From contig DQGF01000042.1 in assembly GCA_003525045.1 (NCBI GenBank), forward strand, positions 810 through 6,900: a stretch of DNA of 6,091 nucleotides, read 5' to 3'. Numbering within the stretch: the stretch's first letter is position 1; each line of letters begins with the position of its first letter. The notes under the pieces were generated by a model. It did not search any database. It saw nothing but the letters and a program-made list of their open reading frames with translations, and was not told where the DNA came from. Of this stretch, positions 1 through 5,486 are shown piece by piece. Both the position numbers and the translations under genes were made by a program. The DNA is from Pseudomonas sp. GTDB lineage: Bacteria > Pseudomonadota > Gammaproteobacteria > Pseudomonadales > Pseudomonadaceae.

Positions 1-2660
1 GCCCGCTGTTCGCTGCCGTTTTGCCCCTGCGATACGCTCTCGGCCCAACCGTCGCTGTCGATACCGAAGCCTACGACTTGCCGGCGTTGAGCGGCTCGTT
101 TCCCGAGTTGGGGCCTCGTCATCCTGACTTGACCGGGCATGCGCTCAATTACACCTCGCGTTTGTTGCGCGACGGTTGGCTATACGTTTGGGAGAGCAGT
201 CCGCCCAAGTTGGTGGAGTATCAGGTTGAAAAAGCTCAGCTCACCCAAACCCCGCGTGCGGGCAGGGTGATCGACACCCGGGTCAAACCCCATCTAGTGT
301 TAAGAGCTGGCGACCCTGCCGGATTGGTTTGGTCGCCCGTTCGCTGGAGTGAGGCGCAATACCAGGCCGCCAGAAAAGACCCCGCCGTGCGCCAGCGCAT
401 CATGCGAAGTTTTGTGCCAGGTGTCGTACCGTTCAGTGGCAAGGTCGACGCCGTCGCCAAGCAGATTGGCGAATACACCGATGCGACGAGCTACGGCTGG
501 AGCGCTCAGCCCGAAACGGAATACGCGCCCGACTGGCTGAAACTGCAGCGTCAGATGATGGCTTGTGAGCAACAAACCTACGCGGTCATCGATGACGCCT
601 GGGGCGTTCTGCTCGACCTCGCTGCGCTGATGCGTGTGCGTAAAGAAGCGTTCGACAGTTACCAGGAACATCACGCTGAAGAGTGGGCGATGGCCAGTGT
701 CATCAAGTCACTGAGCGAAGGCGACCGCCAACTGAGTGCACAACTGCCGTCTATCACTCGCTATGACGAACTCCAGCGGGCGTGGAAAGATCAAGAACTC
801 CAAAACAATCGGTATACCGCCGACACACGGCATCTGGCCCAACTCTGGGTGGCGTGGTTCAACACTCTGCAAGTGACCGGTGCGTCGAGCATGGATACCG
901 CTTGTGGCCATTTCGACATTGCTCAGTCGATGGCGCGTGAGGCACTGGAATTGCATTTCGCGGCGGCTTGCCTGGGGCCGGCCAGCACCAGCGTCGGGGC
1001 CGAGGCCATTACCCTCAGCCTGGAAGGTGACAAGGCCGGCAAGCCATGGCTGCTTTGGGCATTGCTCGGCTTGCCGTCACGGCTGGGTGTTGGCGAAATC
1101 AAGTACCTTGTGGACTTCAGTGATGTGGCCCGAGATAACCAGGCTGCTGTTCAAGAAGGCGCCAGCAAACTCGCCAGAGCCTTTGGTTATACCGATGCGC
1201 TGAACAAGACCGCCGACAAACTCAAGCAACACAAACCGGCCTCAAGCGTTGAGGCTTTGTTTCTGTCCATAGCCCCGGTGGCTGGGCTGCAATTGCATCA
1301 GGGTGAAAAGGCAAGTGGTGCGGCTGGTCGTTTGTACATGGCGGCAGCGCTAGCCCGCAGCGATCAGCGCATCCAGACCTCGGGCGTCACGCCGCGTCAG
1401 TTGGGCGATTGGTACAGCGATTTGATGGGGACTCGCCAGTCAATGCCCGCGCATTTGAGTGTTACACCGCTGGCCAGCGGGGTGGCTGACGGTATCCCGT
1501 TCATGCATTTGGTCCCGGCCAGCACCAAGCTGCCACCGTTGCCGGTGAATCTGGCGGCGAGTGTTGAATTGAGCAGTGTGTTTAATTTAAAAAGTACGCT
1601 GAGTAAGGCGCCGATCAAGTCGATTGTGACGTTGGTGGCGGGGGCGAATTTTGTTTCATCGAATAATGCGTTTCTTGATAACAAAACGGTCAAAAACGGT
1701 TTTATCGGGGTGGGCGCTGCGGTTGGCATTGGCGCCGCAGCTGCTGCGGTCGTTCAGCGCGTGGCCGAGGTCGATTGGGCGTCAGCCGTCCGCCAAAGCG
1801 GTAGCTCCTCAATCTCATCACGGCTACTTTTGGTCAAGGCGTTGGGGCGCGCCGCCACTACTGCTTTGGCGCAAGGCGTCTTTCTGGCGTTCGACGTCGT
1901 ACTCTATGGGATAGATGCCTTTGAGGCCTACAAAACGGGGGATTTCGACACCATGGCCGCGAACTTGACCGTGGCTGGCGCTTCGCTGGCCAGTATCAAA
2001 ATCCAGGTCCAGGCCTTCCGAGCATTACGAGTCGCACGGGCTGCTGTGATAGCCGGGGATGCAGCAACTATTGCCAGAGGACTCAATGTAGTGCCACACA
2101 TGGGGGCCAAGCTGTTGGGTCTCGCGGTTGTGATTGTGGGCGGGGTCATTGCCCGTCTTTATACGGCCGACTCGCCGTTGGAAAAATGGGTGAAAAGCAG
2201 CCGCTTTGGTATCCGTCCGGACGAAATCTGGTCCCACAGCTATACCCTGTCCATGGATAAGCTGTACCCCGTTCTGTTTCCCATCAGTTTTGATGCCAGC
2301 CGGCTGGCAGAAATGCACCCCTATCAAGGACAAGTCACCTCCACGTATCTGATGCTGAAACTGCCGGGAGAAAATGTGCCGCTGAACGATGCCATGATTC
2401 ACTTCAAGGGCATCGAAGTTTGGGGCGATACACTCGGCTATCACGCCGACCAAATCAAAAAGGTCGAATGGACTGGCAGAGACTTTGCCCGACACAGCGG
2501 CACCCGTATTCCTATACCTGCTGGCGTCACCCCTTACCGTCGTGTGTACCATGAGGATGGTGTACGGGACTTGCGGCGTATCGAGGGGGAGTTGATCTAC
2601 TCCCCACAAGAAGGACTGACGCTGCCAGCGGTAAAAATCATGGAACGAGCATGGATATGA
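1..2660 (+). CDS. T6SS effector, VasX / BTH_I2691-like, 5' partial
   Basis: The frame is open from base 3, so the gene starts outside the window; the TTG at 21 is internal, not a start. About 885 residues are visible (numbered from base 21). The N-terminal segment has the LPLRYALGP motif (1-9) and LLRDGWLYVW (48-57), typical as I recall of the VasX N-terminal region in T6SS effectors. A long, mostly helical middle follows. The C-terminal third holds hydrophobic segments at about 560-578 (glycine/alanine-rich), 611-633, 645-660 and 698-711, then the family-like stretch DSPLEKWVKSSRFG (717-730) and a soluble tail. VasX of Vibrio cholerae is delivered into target cells and disrupts the inner membrane; the same role here is inferred from the hydrophobic segments. 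No nuclease or protease motif was seen. The 3' end overlaps the DUF6708 gene. VgrG, PAAR or a chaperone would lie upstream, out of view. Confidence 0.85.
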   Translation, partial: PLFAAVLPLRYALGPTVAVDTEAYDLPALSGSFPELGPRHPDLTGHALNYTSRLLRDGWLYVWESSPPKLVEYQVEKAQLTQTPRAGRVIDTRVKPHLVLRAGDPAGLVWSPVRWSEAQYQAARKDPAVRQRIMRSFVPGVVPFSGKVDAVAKQIGEYTDATSYGWSAQPETEYAPDWLKLQRQMMACEQQTYAVIDDAWGVLLDLAALMRVRKEAFDSYQEHHAEEWAMASVIKSLSEGDRQLSAQLPSITRYDELQRAWKDQELQNNRYTADTRHLAQLWVAWFNTLQVTGASSMDTACGHFDIAQSMAREALELHFAAACLGPASTSVGAEAITLSLEGDKAGKPWLLWALLGLPSRLGVGEIKYLVDFSDVARDNQAAVQEGASKLARAFGYTDALNKTADKLKQHKPASSVEALFLSIAPVAGLQLHQGEKASGAAGRLYMAAALARSDQRIQTSGVTPRQLGDWYSDLMGTRQSMPAHLSVTPLASGVADGIPFMHLVPASTKLPPLPVNLAASVELSSVFNLKSTLSKAPIKSIVTLVAGANFVSSNNAFLDNKTVKNGFIGVGAAVGIGAAAAAVVQRVAEVDWASAVRQSGSSSISSRLLLVKALGRAATTALAQGVFLAFDVVLYGIDAFEAYKTGDFDTMAANLTVAGASLASIKIQVQAFRALRVARAAVIAGDAATIARGLNVVPHMGAKLLGLAVVIVGGVIARLYTADSPLEKWVKSSRFGIRPDEIWSHSYTLSMDKLYPVLFPISFDASRLAEMHPYQGQVTSTYLMLKLPGENVPLNDAMIHFKGIEVWGDTLGYHADQIKKVEWTGRDFARHSGTRIPIPAGVTPYRRVYHEDGVRDLRRIEGELIYSPQEGLTLPAVKIMERAWI
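2575..2649 (+). repeat. Copy 1 of duplicated effector 3' end
   Basis: This is the intact copy, inside the effector gene. It aligns without gaps to 3593-3667 with about 60 of 75 bases identical by hand count. It encodes RIEGELIYSPQEGLTLPAVK and the following IME of the effector tail. Confidence 0.85.
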
Positions 2661-3613
2661 ATACGCCAGTAACACCACGCTACAGCGCTGCACCCACCGT
2701 AACTCTTGAAGCGAATAAGCCCACGGGCGAACAGCCTATGGAGCTGTTTATTACCGATGAGCACACTGAGCATTACTTATCGTTGCTAGCAAGTGGCGAC
2801 TCTGATCGAGGAATGCTAACGGGAGTGTTGGGCGGTATGGGCGGGGTTGGGGGGATGGGGCTTGGGCTGCTCAGCTTTATGCAAAGTGGTGAGCCTGAAG
2901 GGCTGTTTATCATGCTTGCTATATGCGGTCCCTTGTTCCTAGCGCCATTTTTATGGGAAACCCTTCGTCCTTTACCTCTGCCCATTCTGTTTAACCGCCG
3001 TACCCGCGAAGTGTACTTCGATCATGATGGCGATCTTTACCACGCCCCGTGGGATGGCATCTCAGCGGTCGCTAATGAATTCAACTTGGTAGGTACCCAA
3101 ATCGGTGGCATGCAAAACGCGTCACTGGAAATTCGCATGTGGCAATTTGAAGAGCCGGAAACGGCTTTGATGGTCAGCCTCGGTGCGCCCTTTGGTAAAT
3201 CATTGGCGATGCAAAAAGGTTTTTGGGAGTACATCCGCTCCTACATGAACAATGGCCCTTATTTTGATGAGTACGGTAATCACAGTGAGTCTGATGCGTT
3301 CGTAAAAAGCCAACTCTCCGTGCGACCCAAAATGAGCGACAGTTTCAAGCAGACACTGGCGCAATTAAAACAGGCGAAGAAGGACGCGGGTGGCAAAAAC
3401 TACTTACGCAGTAGCGATGTAGCAAAGCTGATGTTCGAGCCACTGCTCTACCCTCAGGATCGAATTCAAGAACTCACCTACAGCATCGCCAAACGCCGCT
3501 CCCGCAACTTGTGGCCGAAAGTTGTCGCTGAACGCCTGAAGGCCGGCGGCCCGACTACACGCCTTGTCGATCTGGAAAATGGGCAGGGTTTTGGCGTATC
3601 AAAGGTGAGCTGA
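2651..3613 (+). CDS. DUF6708-type membrane protein, putative effector partner or immunity protein
   Basis: This 320-residue protein has a polar N-terminus, two hydrophobic segments (about 56-78, glycine/methionine-rich, and 84-102), then a soluble domain. That domain opens with PILFNRRTREVYFDHDGDLY (111-130) and PWDGI (133-137), a signature I associate with DUF6708 proteins encoded beside T6SS effectors. No catalytic motif is evident. Two starts are possible: ATG 2651 (10-base overlap with the effector) or ATG 2657, which gives an ATGA overlap of 4. The purine-rich GGAACGAG at 2642-2649 could serve either. The overlap implies translational coupling and one operon. An immunity role is inferred from position and from inner-membrane immunity to VasX-like toxins; DUF6708 could instead assist delivery. 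The gene looks more AT-rich than rsgA and orn, fitting accessory DNA. Its last codons (VSKVS) and stop lie in sequence duplicated from the effector gene, so its native C-terminus may be altered. Confidence 0.8.
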   Translation: MDMNTPVTPRYSAAPTVTLEANKPTGEQPMELFITDEHTEHYLSLLASGDSDRGMLTGVLGGMGGVGGMGLGLLSFMQSGEPEGLFIMLAICGPLFLAPFLWETLRPLPLPILFNRRTREVYFDHDGDLYHAPWDGISAVANEFNLVGTQIGGMQNASLEIRMWQFEEPETALMVSLGAPFGKSLAMQKGFWEYIRSYMNNGPYFDEYGNHSESDAFVKSQLSVRPKMSDSFKQTLAQLKQAKKDAGGKNYLRSSDVAKLMFEPLLYPQDRIQELTYSIAKRRSRNLWPKVVAERLKAGGPTTRLVDLENGQGFGVSKVS

Positions 3614-3666
3614 TCAATTCCACACAAGCAGGACTTGCGCTGCCAAGGGTAAAAATCAAAGAATGA
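3593..3666 (+). pseudogene. Remnant of a second effector gene, C-terminal tail only
   Basis: Read in the frame starting with CGT at 3595, this stretch encodes RIKGELINSTQAGLALPRVK, then IKE and a TGA at 3664. About 16 of 23 residues match the tail of the effector ending at 2660, and about 80% of the bases match. Similarity begins abruptly at 3593 inside the DUF6708 gene and fades just after 3667. No start, ribosome site or upstream effector sequence remains, so it cannot be a gene by itself. The simplest reading is the scar of a second effector copy, lost by deletion or recombination after tandem duplication. The same bases in another frame provide the end of the DUF6708 gene. Confidence 0.75.
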
Positions 3667-3678
3667 GGCATGTCCGAG

Positions 3679-3741
3679 ATAGGCGTAGGACGGCTCCGAG
3701 ACGCGTGAACCGGGTTGTACTTCGCTTGGAGCCTCGCCTAT
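3679..3741. other. Compound hairpin in the spacer after the DUF6708 gene
   Basis: ATAGGCG (3679-3685) pairs with CGCCTAT (3735-3741), and inside it GGCTCC (3692-3697) pairs with GGAGCC (3728-3733). The result is about 13 base pairs with an uneven internal loop (6 bases against 1). No T-run follows, so it is not a classic terminator. I do not recognise it as a known repeat. Confidence 0.45.
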
Positions 3742-3744
3742 AGT
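3715..3744 (+). promoter_or_regulatory. Candidate sigma-70 promoter upstream of the structured leader
   Basis: TTGTAC (3715-3720) and TATAGT (3739-3744) are separated by 18 bases. The -10 box matches consensus at five of six bases, the -35 box at three. A transcript would begin near 3751 and run into the terminator-like hairpin at 3802-3829 before reaching the C4-like element. The boxes overlap the hairpin at 3679-3741. Judged by eye only. Confidence 0.3.
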
Positions 3745-3801
3745 TCGCCCGTCGCCGACGAATCGGTGATCGACTTTAGCCGGTCGTTACAGATGATGCA
3801 C

Positions 3802-3829
3802 AAGCGCCCGTGTAGACGCGGCGCTTTTT
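3802..3829 (+). terminator. Intrinsic terminator or attenuator
   Basis: AAGCGCC (3802-3808) pairs with GGCGCTT (3820-3826). Inside, CGT (3809-3811) pairs with ACG (3816-3818) around a GTAG loop, with one bulged C at 3819. The 3' arm runs into a five-T stretch (3825-3829). It could end the effector/DUF6708 transcript, or attenuate a leader transcript started further upstream. Confidence 0.65.
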
Positions 3830-3856
3830 GCTGCCTGGCATTTTCATGTCTATGGT
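3828..3856 (+). promoter_or_regulatory. Candidate promoter for the C4-like RNA and small gene
   Basis: TTGCTG (3828-3833) and TATGGT (3851-3856) are separated by an ideal 17 bases. The boxes match consensus at three and four of six positions. Initiation near 3863 would place the transcript start at the UUCG hairpin, but would leave out the outer half of the closing helix. It therefore competes with the candidate at 3715-3744. Confidence 0.3.
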
Positions 3857-3931
3857 GGCTGTGCGTGGGACACCTTCGGGTGTGCCGGGTTCATCTGTCC
3901 GGTCGGCTAACCCGCGTACAGCTACCACCCT
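3853..3931 (+). ncRNA. C4 / P4 CI-like antisense RNA element
   Basis: The closing helix pairs 3853-3867 with 3913-3927: 15 consecutive pairs, three of them G-U. It encloses two hairpins. Hairpin A (3867-3886) has a C(UUCG)G tetraloop and eight pairs with one mismatch. Hairpin B pairs GGGTT (3887-3891) with AACCC (3909-3913) around a 17-base loop. The pair G3867-C3913 competes with the end base pairs of both hairpins. From memory, this layout and the short blocks around it resemble C4 antisense RNAs of phages P1/P7 and the P4 CI immunity RNA, which pair through two segments to sites near a downstream ribosome site. Both kinds of target are present here: 3921-3931 matches 3950-3960, and the hairpin B loop matches 3970-3976. 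Family assignment is by recall of architecture, not by covariance search. The exact ends are unknown. Confidence 0.6.
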
Positions 3932-3949
3932 AATTCGTTTAGCCGCGAA

Positions 3950-3976
3950 AGGGTGGGAGCTTCACCTATCAGATGA
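3950..3976 (+). promoter_or_regulatory. Antisense target sites upstream of the small gene
   Basis: AGGGTGGGAGC (3950-3960) is complementary to GCTACCACCCT (3921-3931) at 10 of 11 positions. CAGATGA (3970-3976) is fully complementary to TCATCTG (3891-3897) at the loop of hairpin B. Both lie 10 to 37 bases before the ATG at 3987, so pairing could hide the ribosome binding region or reshape the leader. The first pairing also competes with the closing helix of the RNA element, because 3921-3927 is used in both. Confidence 0.5.
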
Positions 3977-3986
3977 GATTGAAGCC

Positions 3987-4256
3987 ATGTCCAAATACCA
4001 CCCGCTCCAAGGCAACTTCAGCGTCGGCCCGACGCTGTACATCGACACCGAAGCCCGCGCTTCCGATCTTCTTGAAACCGCCGTCCACCGACTCAAAGCC
4101 GCGCGAAATCTGCTTAACAGCGTCACCTGCCTGTGCGTCAAAGACGCCGAAGGACATGACCTGGAGCATTTCGCCAATGCTGCACACATGTTGATTCAGG
4201 ATGGCTGTGACGCCTTGGACGTCCTGGGCTGGACGTTGGAAAAAGCCGCACGCTGA
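3987..4256 (+). CDS. Small hypothetical protein, possibly DUF3077/DUF6124-like
   Basis: This 89-residue protein has no signal peptide or membrane segment. After a short start comes FSVGPTLYIDTEARASDLLE (11-30), then two predicted helical stretches rich in Ala and Leu (about 25-46 and 57-86), with a cysteine pair CLC between them. The pattern of a V-G-P strand, then alternating A/L helices and a final helix near LIQDGCDALD, reminds me of small Pseudomonas proteins labelled DUF3077 or DUF6124; function is unknown and the family call is tentative. ATG 3987 was chosen because the open frame further upstream (to 3828) runs through the base-paired RNA element and is better explained as leader. The ribosome site is weak (GAG at 3975-3977 or GAAG at 3981-3984), which fits translational control. 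A strong terminator follows 7 bases after the stop, so the gene forms a single-gene unit. Confidence 0.7.
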   Translation: MSKYHPLQGNFSVGPTLYIDTEARASDLLETAVHRLKAARNLLNSVTCLCVKDAEGHDLEHFANAAHMLIQDGCDALDVLGWTLEKAAR

Positions 4257-4263
4257 AAATGAG

Positions 4264-4289
4264 AAAGCCGCGGTATTCGCGGCTTTTTT
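4264..4289 (+). terminator. Strong intrinsic terminator after the small gene
   Basis: AAAGCCGCG (4264-4272) and CGCGGCTTT (4278-4286) form a perfect 9-base-pair stem with a GTATT loop, running into six T's (4284-4289). It lies 7 bases after the stop at 4256. The A-run on its left arm could give weaker termination for transcripts arriving from rsgA on the minus strand. Confidence 0.92.
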
Positions 4290-4308
4290 GTCTCGTGCTG
4301 GAGGCTGC

Positions 4309-4340
4309 TGATCATTTCCGTGGCATCACGAAAATGATCA
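4309..4340. other. Stem-loop just beyond the rsgA stop
   Basis: TGATCATTT (4309-4317) pairs with AAATGATCA (4332-4340), and CGTG (4319-4322) with CACG (4327-4330), around a GCAT loop with one mismatch: 13 pairs. It begins 7 bases past the rsgA stop on the minus strand. No T-run follows on either strand, so it may stabilise the rsgA mRNA end or act with the 4264-4289 stem. It could also be a palindromic protein site. Confidence 0.5.
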
Positions 4341-4347
4341 AAGCTAC

Positions 4348-5379
4348 TTAGTAGCTGCTTTCCGGCAAGCTGGCGATGATCGAGCGGTAGCTGTTCATCC
4401 GTTGCTGCTGCACTCGGCCTTCTTCAAGCGCCTTGAGCAAGGCGCAACCCGGTTCGCGGTCGTGCTTGCAGTCGCGGAAGCGGCAGGTGCCGATCAGGTC
4501 GTTGAACTCGATGAAGCCGGCTTCGACGTCGGCGCGGCTGACGTGGCCCAGGCCGAATTCGCGGATACCCGGGGAGTCGATCAACTCGCCGCCACCGGGG
4601 AAGTGGAACAAGCGCGCGGTGGTGGTGGTGTGAGTGCCCTGGCCGGACAATTCGGACAATGGGCCGACCCGAGCTTCGACTTCAGGCAACAGGCTGTTGA
4701 CGAGCGAGGATTTACCGACGCCAGACTGGCCGACAAACACGCTGATGCGCCCGTCCAGTTGTTTTTGAAGTTGCTCCATGCCGTTGCCGTGATGCGCCGA
4801 CACTTCCAGCACCGGGTAACCGAGCGTGCGGTAAACCGCCAGCAAGGCATTCAGCGCCGGGGCGTTCTGTTCGTCGATCAGGTCGAATTTGTTGAGCAGC
4901 AGCAAGGGACGAATGCCGGCATGCTCAGCGGCGACCAGGTAGCGATCGATCAGGTTGGCGTGGGGCTCGGGCAGCGGTGCGAAGACAATGACGATCATGT
5001 CGACGTTGGCGGCGACGGGTTTGAGCTGGCCACGGCTGTCCGGACGACAGAGTTCGGTTTTGCGCGGCAGTTGCGCCACGATCACACCGATCCCCTGGTT
5101 GCCGGCACGCCAGACCACCTGATCGCCGGTCACCAGCGCAGGCAGGTTGGCGCGCAAGTGGCAGCGGAACACCTGGCCGGCCAATTCGCCATCGAGCGCT
5201 TCGACTTCGACCTGTACACCGAAGTGCGCGATCACCAGGCCGGTCTGTTCCGGACCCAGGTCGCCGCCCTCGAGCGCCTCGACAGCCGAGGACTCGCGTT
5301 TGGCGGCGCGGGCAGCGCGTTCGCCCTGAATCTTTTCGATGCGCCAGTTTTGACGACGATTGAGTTGGCGTTTGGCCAT
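4348..5379 (-). CDS. rsgA: Ribosome small-subunit-dependent GTPase RsgA
   Basis: RsgA (YjeQ/EngC) is a cytoplasmic GTPase that binds the 30S subunit late in assembly and helps release RbfA. The 343-residue protein is full length. A basic N-terminus ([10 protein letters not shown]) leads to an OB-fold (about 45-110). Then comes the circularly permuted GTPase domain in the order G4 NKFD (163-166), G5 SAH (194-196), G1 GQSGVGKS (217-224), G2 with GQGTHTTTT (246-254) and G3 DSPG (268-271). A zinc site follows at C299, C304, H306 and C312, then a C-terminal helix. The ATG at 5379-5377 is supported by the conserved basic start and a weak GGAA six bases upstream. The gene diverges from orn across 107 bases. 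No frameshift or missing key residue was seen. Confidence 0.97.
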   Translation of the reverse strand: MAKRQLNRRQNWRIEKIQGERAARAAKRESSAVEALEGGDLGPEQTGLVIAHFGVQVEVEALDGELAGQVFRCHLRANLPALVTGDQVVWRAGNQGIGVIVAQLPRKTELCRPDSRGQLKPVAANVDMIVIVFAPLPEPHANLIDRYLVAAEHAGIRPLLLLNKFDLIDEQNAPALNALLAVYRTLGYPVLEVSAHHGNGMEQLQKQLDGRISVFVGQSGVGKSSLVNSLLPEVEARVGPLSELSGQGTHTTTTARLFHFPGGGELIDSPGIREFGLGHVSRADVEAGFIEFNDLIGTCRFRDCKHDREPGCALLKALEEGRVQQQRMNSYRSIIASLPESSY

Positions 5380-5424
5380 GGGTGTTCCGTATCAAGAATG
5401 CAGCGATTAGGTAAAACGGCCGCG

Positions 5425-5460
5425 AGTTTAGCACGCCCGGCCACGTCCCTAGGCTAAACT
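5425..5460. promoter_or_regulatory. Inverted repeat in the rsgA-orn divergent promoter region
   Basis: AGTTTAGC (5425-5432) and GCTAAACT (5453-5460) are perfect inverted copies 20 bases apart. Each contains TAAACT, a -10-like hexamer, one on each strand. The plus-strand copy (5455-5460) would give a leader of about 20 bases for orn. The minus-strand copy would give about 40 bases for rsgA. No convincing -35 box was found for either, so this may be an operator instead. Confidence 0.35.
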
Positions 5461-5474
5461 GCGCAGCATTGCCT

Positions 5475-5479
5475 AGGAG
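5475..5479 (+). promoter_or_regulatory. Ribosome binding site of orn
   Basis: AGGAG lies 7 bases before ATG 5487. It decides that start over the in-frame TTG at 5469, which precedes this site. Confidence 0.85.
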
Positions 5480-5486
5480 CCGACAC

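Noticed and set aside
21..23. TTG as start of the effector gene
   Set aside because: The frame is open to the window edge and the conserved LPLRYA motif begins at this codon, so it is internal.
2025..2693. Minus-strand open frame of 222 codons
   Set aside because: It lies opposite the effector's C-terminal part and the start of DUF6708, and shows no domain.
3715..3933. Plus-strand open frame of 72 codons in the spacer
   Set aside because: It runs through the terminator and RNA element in a frame unrelated to the small gene, with no ribosome site or known domain.
4402..5457. Long plus-strand open frame of 351 codons
   Set aside because: It lies opposite rsgA, whose GTPase and zinc motifs are intact; the antisense frame is a GC-rich shadow with no recognisable domain.
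5469..5471. TTG as start of orn
   Set aside because: It precedes the AGGAG site at 5475-5479; ATG 5487 gives correct spacing and the family's normal N-terminus.
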